Shown: piece by piece, positions 59,314 to 64,000 of the stretch
Layout: each line of letters opens with the position of its first letter
Position numbering within the stretch: the stretch's first letter is position 1
DNA from: Sphingomonas ginsengisoli An et al. 2013
GTDB taxonomy: Bacteria; Pseudomonadota; Alphaproteobacteria; Sphingomonadales; Sphingomonadaceae
Direction: 5' to 3'
Assembly (NCBI RefSeq): GCF_009363895.1
Contig: NZ_CP045434.1
Coordinates: 1,550,001 to 1,614,000 of the forward strand
Length of the DNA: 64,000 nt
The notes under the pieces: generated by a model
What the model saw: the letters and a program-made list of their open reading frames with translations, nothing else
The model's database searches: none
What the model was told of the DNA's origin: nothing
Position numbers and translations under genes: made by a program

Positions 59314-60005
59314 ACGAGGCTGGACAGCTGCGGTCGCCCCTCGGGCTGCTGCTGGCGGTGATCGTCATCGTCGCGCTGGTGCTGACCTATCGCGCCGGAC
59401 ACGACAAAGCGGTCGACGAAGGCGCCAACGTCAAGCTCGAGCGGATCGCGGTGGCGCTGCGCGAGCCGCGCAATGCGCTCCAGGTCTATCGACTGAGCGG
59501 CGACGTGCGCACCACGAGCAACGTCAAGGGCGGGCCGTTCGAGCTGCTCGAAGGGCGGATGACGGTCACCCAGCCGTGGAGCGTGGCCTATTTCGTCGAC
59601 ATGCGTCAGCTCGGGCTCGACGATTACATCTGGGATCCGGCCAGCCGGACCCTGCGTGTGCGGGTGCCCGAGGTGACGCCCGATGCGCCCAACGTCGACG
59701 CCAGCCGCCGCAAGACCGACCTTGGCGGGCTGGTCATCACCCGCACCATGCAGGAGCAGATGAGCCAGGGTGTCGCGGTCGGCGCGCGGCGCCAGGCGCA
59801 GGCCGAGGCGCTCAAGCCCGAGAATCTCGCCGCGGCGCGCGAACAGGCGCGCAAGGCGGTGGCGGCCAATCTGCGCGGCCCGCTCGAGGTCGCAACGGGC
59901 GAACCCGTGAACGTGGAAGTGATCTTCCCCGCTGACGGCCGGCCCGCCGAACGGTGGGACGTCAGCCGCTCGATCGAAGAAGTGCTCGGCCTCCAAAAAC
60001 GCTGA
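59295..60005 (+). CDS. DUF4230 domain-containing membrane-anchored protein
   Basis: A 236-residue protein. One helix at about 18-35 (LLLAVIVIVALVLTYRAG) anchors it, and the rest is periplasmic. ALREPRNALQVYRLSGDVRT and AYFVDMRQLGLDDYIWDPAS follow the DUF4230 pattern. The C-terminal region is helical and charged. Function unknown. It starts inside the upstream hydrolase gene, so the two are coupled. Confidence 0.82.
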   Translation: MADERVNEAGQLRSPLGLLLAVIVIVALVLTYRAGHDKAVDEGANVKLERIAVALREPRNALQVYRLSGDVRTTSNVKGGPFELLEGRMTVTQPWSVAYFVDMRQLGLDDYIWDPASRTLRVRVPEVTPDAPNVDASRRKTDLGGLVITRTMQEQMSQGVAVGARRQAQAEALKPENLAAAREQARKAVAANLRGPLEVATGEPVNVEVIFPADGRPAERWDVSRSIEEVLGLQKR

Positions 60006-60089
60006 CAATCAGCGGAAAAAGGTGGTAAACGAGCCCGGCGCGCCGGGTTGGGGACTAGGCCTTGTGCGCTTGCAAGGGGACTTCTCATC

Positions 60090-60833
60090 ATGGCAACGCA
60101 TGCCGCAAACGCCGCACCCGCCTCGCGTGGGCGCGGCTACATGGCCGACCAGCGCTTCTTCACGCGCTTCGCCATCTTCCTCGCCGTCTTCATCCTGTTC
60201 GGCTTCATCCAGTTCGAGCTGCGCGGCTTCGTCGACGTCCGCACCGTGCCCGCCTTTCTCCATTTGCACGGCGGCTTGATGGTCAGCTGGCTGGGAATGT
60301 TCGTTCTTCAGAGCGTGCTCATCAGCCGGATGCAGGTGCAGTTGCACCGGACGCTGGGCTGGGTGACCGTCGCGCTCGCCGCCGGGATCGTGGTGGTCGG
60401 CAGTTACACCGGAATCCACGCGATCGCACTGGGCATTGCGCCGCCCTTCTTCACTCCGGCCTTCTTCCTCGCCCTGAACCAGATCGACATCGCCGCCTTC
60501 GCGCTGATGGTCGTACTGGGAATAGCCTATCGCAAGCAGGTGCAGTGGCATCGCCGGCTGATGATCGGCACGGGCTTCGTCATCGCCGAACCGGCGCTCG
60601 GCCGACTGCTGCCGATGCCGCTGCTCGGCCAGACCTGGGGCGAAATGCTCGCGCTGGCGGTGCAATTGGCGATGCTGGCGGTGATCGCCCGCCACGACCG
60701 CCGGCAGCTAGGCCAGGTGCACCCGGCGACGCTGGTGGTTGCCGGGATGCTGGTCGGCGCGCACCTGCTGATCGAAATCGCCTCGCGGCTGCCGGTGACC
60801 GCACAACTCGCCGCCAGCATTGCGATGCGCTGA
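60090..60833 (+). CDS. Multi-pass membrane protein (DUF2306-like)
   Basis: A 247-residue protein with about seven helices and His residues in loops (LHLHGGLMVSWLGMFVLQSV; VQLHRTLGWVTVALAAGIVV; VQWHRRLMIGTGFVIAEPAL). HGxxMxxW and HRxxGW patterns resemble membrane haem-binding or DUF2306-type proteins. ATG 60090 follows AAGGGGACTTCTC. Function unknown. It lies just upstream of nadA. Confidence 0.7.
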   Translation: MATHAANAAPASRGRGYMADQRFFTRFAIFLAVFILFGFIQFELRGFVDVRTVPAFLHLHGGLMVSWLGMFVLQSVLISRMQVQLHRTLGWVTVALAAGIVVVGSYTGIHAIALGIAPPFFTPAFFLALNQIDIAAFALMVVLGIAYRKQVQWHRRLMIGTGFVIAEPALGRLLPMPLLGQTWGEMLALAVQLAMLAVIARHDRRQLGQVHPATLVVAGMLVGAHLLIEIASRLPVTAQLAASIAMR

Positions 60834-60885
60834 CGCCGCGACTACCTCGCTCGGGCGGGCATGGCGTCCGCCCGGGAGAGCCCAA

Positions 60886-61917
60886 GTGACCGCATCGACC
60901 ACCAGCTTGAAGGGCGTTGACCTGCTGGGCGAGATCGAGCGCCTCAAGACCGAGCGAAATGCCGTCATCCTCGCGCATTACTATCAGAAGCCCGAGATTC
61001 AGGACCTTGCGGACTTCGTCGGCGACAGCCTCGACCTCAGCCGCAAGGCGGCGGCGACCGACGCCGACGTGATCGCCTTTTGCGGCGTCCGCTTCATGGC
61101 CGAGACGGCGAAGATCCTGAGCCCCGACAAGACGGTCATCCTGCCCGACATGGATGCCGGCTGCAGCCTCGAGGACAGCTGCCCGCCCGACCAGTTCGCC
61201 GCTTTCCGGGCAGCGCACCCGGACCATATCGCGCTGACCTACATCAATTGCTCGGCGGCGGTGAAAGCCTTGAGCGACATCATCGTCACCTCGTCGAGCG
61301 CCGACGTCATCCTCAGCCAAATCCCCAAGGAGCAGAAGATCATCTTTGGCCCCGACCGGCACCTCGGCGGCTATCTGGCACGCAAGACCGGGCGCGAAAT
61401 GCTCTTGTGGCCGGGCATCTGCATCGTCCACCAGGCTTTTTCCGAGACCGAATTGCTCAAGCTGAAGGCGCAATATCCCGGCGCGCCGGTGGCGGCGCAT
61501 CCCGAATGCCCGCCGCACATCGTCGACCATGCCGACCACGTCGGCTCGACCCGCGCGATCCTCGACTTCGCGGTCAATTCACCGAGCGACGTGATCCTGG
61601 TCGCGACCGAGCCGCACATCATCCACCAGATGGAGAAGGCGGCGCCGGGCAAGACGTTCATCGGGGTCCCCGGCGGCGACGGCAACTGCAACTGCAACAT
61701 GTGCCCCTACATGGCGCTGAATACGCTCGAGAAATTGTACGTCGCGCTGCGCGATCTCGAGCCGCGGGTCGAACTTTCGCCCGAGCTGATGGACAAGGCG
61801 CGGGTACCGCTCGAGCGGATGCTCGAGATGGCGGGGCGCACCGTCGGCCAGGGTGACGTCGGCCGCCCGATACTCAGCAGCGACCAAGGCGAGGCGGTCG
61901 TTCCGGTACGCGATTAA
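60886..61917 (+). CDS. nadA: Quinolinate synthase
   Basis: A 343-residue [4Fe-4S] enzyme that condenses iminoaspartate and dihydroxyacetone phosphate to quinolinate in NAD synthesis. Typical parts are ILAHYYQKPEIQDLADFVGD, LPDMDAGCSLEDSCPP and PKEQKIIFGPDRHLGGYLAR, and the cluster Cys region GGDGNCNCNMCPYMALN near the C-terminus. The start is GTG 60886 behind GGAGAG; ATG alternatives upstream lie in non-conserved sequence. nadB and nadC are not in the window. Confidence 0.96.
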   Translation: MTASTTSLKGVDLLGEIERLKTERNAVILAHYYQKPEIQDLADFVGDSLDLSRKAAATDADVIAFCGVRFMAETAKILSPDKTVILPDMDAGCSLEDSCPPDQFAAFRAAHPDHIALTYINCSAAVKALSDIIVTSSSADVILSQIPKEQKIIFGPDRHLGGYLARKTGREMLLWPGICIVHQAFSETELLKLKAQYPGAPVAAHPECPPHIVDHADHVGSTRAILDFAVNSPSDVILVATEPHIIHQMEKAAPGKTFIGVPGGDGNCNCNMCPYMALNTLEKLYVALRDLEPRVELSPELMDKARVPLERMLEMAGRTVGQGDVGRPILSSDQGEAVVPVRD

Positions 61918-61985
61918 GCGAGCGGGAACGCTTCGCGCTTCCGTGGCGTTAGTTTCGGGAGTCATATAAACCGAAAGGAACGTCC

Positions 61986-62285
61986 ATGTCCCGCATTCTG
62001 CTCAGCGCCTCCGCCCTCGCGGTCGTCGTCACCGCCTTCAGCGCCGCCCCGGCGGACGCGCGCCGGCACCACTATCGCCATTCGACCTATTACGGTCAGA
62101 AGGTCTGCCGCCGCTCGAAGGGCAGTGCGGGCCTGATTGCCGGCGGTGTCGGCGGCGCGTTGGTCGGCCGCAGCATCCTTGGTCACGGCCTTCTCGGCAC
62201 TGCCGGCGGTGCCGTTGGTGGTGCGCTCGCCGGCCGGGCGATTGACCGGTCGCTGACCGCCAACCGCCGTTGCTACTACCGCTAG
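61986..62285 (+). CDS. Glycine-zipper (2TM) domain protein
   Basis: A 99-residue protein with a signal peptide (RILLSASALAVVVTAFSAA). The mature part is basic (DARRHHYRHSTYYGQKVCRR) then has the glycine zipper GLIAGGVGGALVGRSILGHG, LLGTAGGAVGGALAGRAIDR. Such proteins sit in the outer membrane or envelope. It overlaps the convergent DUF4112 gene by 4 bp. Confidence 0.85.
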   Translation: MSRILLSASALAVVVTAFSAAPADARRHHYRHSTYYGQKVCRRSKGSAGLIAGGVGGALVGRSILGHGLLGTAGGAVGGALAGRAIDRSLTANRRCYYR

Positions 62286-62713
62286 AGCCGTTCGGCTCGA
62301 CCCTCGATCGTCGCCGTCTCCGGATGGTGGCGGTCGAGGTGCCGACGGATCATCCGCAGGTTGCGGGTGTTCGAGCGGAAGAAGAAGTCGGGCACCGCCC
62401 CGACGAACGGGATCATGCCGAGCAGCCAGTCGATGCCGATGTTGCCACCCATCCGCGCCATCTGCCACTTCGACATGCCAAGGTTGCGCGCCTCCCAAGC
62501 GAGATAGGCGCCGAGCCCGGCGGCGACCGTCGGCCCGACTACCGGCACGAAATCGAGCACCACGTCGAGACCGACCGGGCGATTGATACCCGGGATCACC
62601 ACCAGCCGCTCGAGCAGATGCTCCAACCCGTCGATGCGGTCGCGGACGGCCTGCGGCTCGTTCGACACTTTGAAGCGGTTCATGCCGCTACCCTTCGTTT
62701 CCGACGCCATCAT
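62282..62713 (-). CDS. DUF4112 domain-containing membrane protein
   Basis: A 143-residue protein. VGLDVVLDFVPVVGPTVAAG, then GNIGIDWLLGMIPFVGAVPD, then FFFRSNTRNLRMIRRHLDRH, is the DUF4112 signature with two amphipathic membrane stretches. It starts at ATG 62713 (or 62710), overlapping the stop of the substrate-binding protein gene in an ATGA junction. Function unknown. Confidence 0.9.
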   Translation of the reverse strand: MMASETKGSGMNRFKVSNEPQAVRDRIDGLEHLLERLVVIPGINRPVGLDVVLDFVPVVGPTVAAGLGAYLAWEARNLGMSKWQMARMGGNIGIDWLLGMIPFVGAVPDFFFRSNTRNLRMIRRHLDRHHPETATIEGRAERL

Positions 62714-64000
62714 CGCTGACCGCTCCCATATCTAAGATCAGTCAATGAATGGCGAGCGAAACGGTTCTCGTTAAATCCGGGCAGGTCGCGGACGAGCGAC
62801 CAGCGGACCGGTGCGGCCAGCGGGATGAACAGCACCGAATTGCGCATCAGCCGCTCGGCGTCGCCAAGGAACCGGTTACGATCGTTGACGCTGAGCGTCG
62901 CGCGCGCCGCTTCGAGCGGGGCTTCAGCCTGCGGCTCACAGATCGGCACCGCGCCACAGCGGAACGAGCGCAGATACCACGCGGGCGAGATCGACGGCGC
63001 GACCCAGTCGACCAGCTTGAGGTCGGCCTCGTCGGGGTCGTCGGCCCAGGCCACCATCAGCCCGAGCCGGCGCCAGTCGGTCCGCAGCCGCTGAAGCAGC
63101 GCTGCGCCGCCCGGAGATTGCGGCACCGCCACTCGGATTATTGGCGGTGGGTCCCCGGCCTTGCGAGGTAACAGCCGCCGGGCCTCGGCGAGGAGGCCGG
63201 GGAGCCGGTCGGCGAGCGACTGGCCCGCCCACGCCGGGGTGGCGGGCGCGATGTTGCCGTCCAGTCCGCCTTCGAGGATCGAGGCGCGCGGCTGGAGATC
63301 GGGGACGCCCAAGGCGGCGACCAGCGCTGTCCGGTCGATCGCCCTGTCGAGCAGGTCGCGCACCGCGCGGTCCGCGAGCAGGCCGTCGCCCCGCGCCGGC
63401 ATTAACCCGAACAGCCCCGCCGCCGGATCGAAGCGCAGCGTGCCGCGCGGCAGCTTCACCGCACCAGTCTGCGGGAGATCGGCAAACGTCCCGCCAAGCA
63501 CCAGGTCGAGCTTGCGGTCGGCGAACGCCCGCACCCCGGCCGAAGTGGTGCCGGCGGTCAGCATCACCCGCTCGACCTGCGGCTCCTCATCCTCCCCCGT
63601 TGGCAGCGTTCGGCTGAGCTGGAGCCAATTGCCCTGCCGCGACAGCGCGAACGGCCCGCTTCCCCCGCCCTCGCGGACAAGCGCGAATTCGGGCTGGGCG
63701 AGCAACTGGAGCAGATGCGGGCGCGGAGCGAACAGCTGGATCGCCAGCACCCGGTCGGTCATTGCCACCACTTGGGTGACCGCGCCGACGGTGTCCTTGA
63801 GGCTGTTGCGGCTGCCCTTGGCGATTTCCCGCCGAATCAGTCGCGCGACGTCCTGCGCGGTGATCTTCTTGCCGCCAGGCCAAGCCCCGCTCTGTAGCCG
63901 GAAGATGTAGAGCAAGCCGTCGTCCGACACGTTCCAGCGTTCTGCCAGCCCGCCGACGATGTTGCCGTCGCCGTCGAACCGCACCAGTCCCTGCGCGACA
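62710..64000 (-). CDS. ABC transporter substrate-binding protein, family 5 (partial)
   Basis: The C-terminal 430 or so residues of a peptide/nickel-type periplasmic binding protein; the N-terminus lies beyond the right edge. GLAERWNVSDDGLLYIFRLQ and KKITAQDVARLIRREIAKGS are the family 5 motifs. GLFGLMPARGDGLLADRAVR and DRNRFLGDAERLMRNSVLFI follow in order. No permease gene is visible in the window. It is upstream of and coupled to the DUF4112 gene. Confidence 0.88.
   Translation of the reverse strand, partial: VAQGLVRFDGDGNIVGGLAERWNVSDDGLLYIFRLQSGAWPGGKKITAQDVARLIRREIAKGSRNSLKDTVGAVTQVVAMTDRVLAIQLFAPRPHLLQLLAQPEFALVREGGGSGPFALSRQGNWLQLSRTLPTGEDEEPQVERVMLTAGTTSAGVRAFADRKLDLVLGGTFADLPQTGAVKLPRGTLRFDPAAGLFGLMPARGDGLLADRAVRDLLDRAIDRTALVAALGVPDLQPRASILEGGLDGNIAPATPAWAGQSLADRLPGLLAEARRLLPRKAGDPPPIIRVAVPQSPGGAALLQRLRTDWRRLGLMVAWADDPDEADLKLVDWVAPSISPAWYLRSFRCGAVPICEPQAEAPLEAARATLSVNDRNRFLGDAERLMRNSVLFIPLAAPVRWSLVRDLPGFNENRFARHSLTDLRYGSGQR

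Overview
The window is chromosomal DNA from a GC-rich alphaproteobacterium, most likely a sphingomonad (Sphingomonas or a close relative). The evidence is a large TonB-dependent receptor, a DUF1476 / BolA / CGFS-glutaredoxin run, alphaproteobacterial rpsA and ihfB, the CGTCATTGCGAG-type palindromic repeat, and many copies of a GAATGTCCGC...GCGGACATTC palindrome that I associate with sphingomonad intergenic regions. The species cannot be named from the sequence.

Left core (1-15.9 kb). A TonB-dependent receptor is followed by rplU-rpmA with a strong terminator, a GNAT acetyltransferase, and a PF10118-like hydrolase divergent from a TetR regulator. Next comes a peroxide-defence block: an AhpC-type peroxiredoxin divergent from oxyR, with katG convergent to oxyR. 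A secreted Ser/Gly/Ala-rich protein and a secreted subtilase lie divergent to an ECF sigma / anti-sigma pair, with a perfect palindrome between them. pgsA and an LplT-like transporter close the block.

Accessory region (about 15.9-45.9 kb). It has lower GC, many short genes, dispersed palindromes and gene remnants. It starts with an ImmA/IrrE protease and XRE regulator divergent from a ParB-like/DNA methyltransferase fusion, a DUF5681 protein and an unknown 309-residue protein. Two TetR/oxidoreductase pairs follow. A Crp/Fnr regulator lies next to a seven-gene overlapping operon: PQQ alcohol dehydrogenase, cytochrome c, oxidase subunits II, I and III, a small membrane protein and a CtaG-like factor. 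The dehydrogenase carries the extra Asp typical of lanthanide-dependent enzymes. Oxidase subunit I keeps all haem/CuB ligands and the active-site Tyr but lacks the canonical D-channel Glu (Trp instead) and K-channel Lys (Ser instead). TTGAC-N4-GTCAA boxes precede this operon and a divergent ClC channel gene. Beyond them are a beta-carbonic anhydrase, a truncated sdhB copy, a MarR regulator whose likely operator (TAGCNNCCTA) occurs four times, two lone receiver-domain proteins, and a DUF3489-DUF2924-serine recombinase cassette close to tRNA-Leu(TAA).

Right core (45.9-64 kb). It holds tRNA-Leu, ihfB, rpsA, a PilZ protein, an aldehyde dehydrogenase, DUF423 and HdeD-like membrane proteins, an SCP2-like protein and two glutathione transferases. 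A split 3-oxoacid CoA-transferase has a DUF5076 gene between its subunits. A quinone oxidoreductase sits directly after a REP-like repeat. Then come DUF1476 (ATP synthase inhibitor zeta), bolA and grxD, a glycosyltransferase, a metallo-beta-lactamase-fold hydrolase, a DUF4230 protein, nadA, a glycine-zipper protein, DUF4112, and the C-terminal part of a peptide-type ABC substrate-binding protein that runs off the window end.

All calls come from reading the sequence and from recognised family motifs. No database search was run. Start codons were moved from the longest reading frame where a ribosome-binding site or signal peptide favoured an internal start; these cases are noted in the entries.
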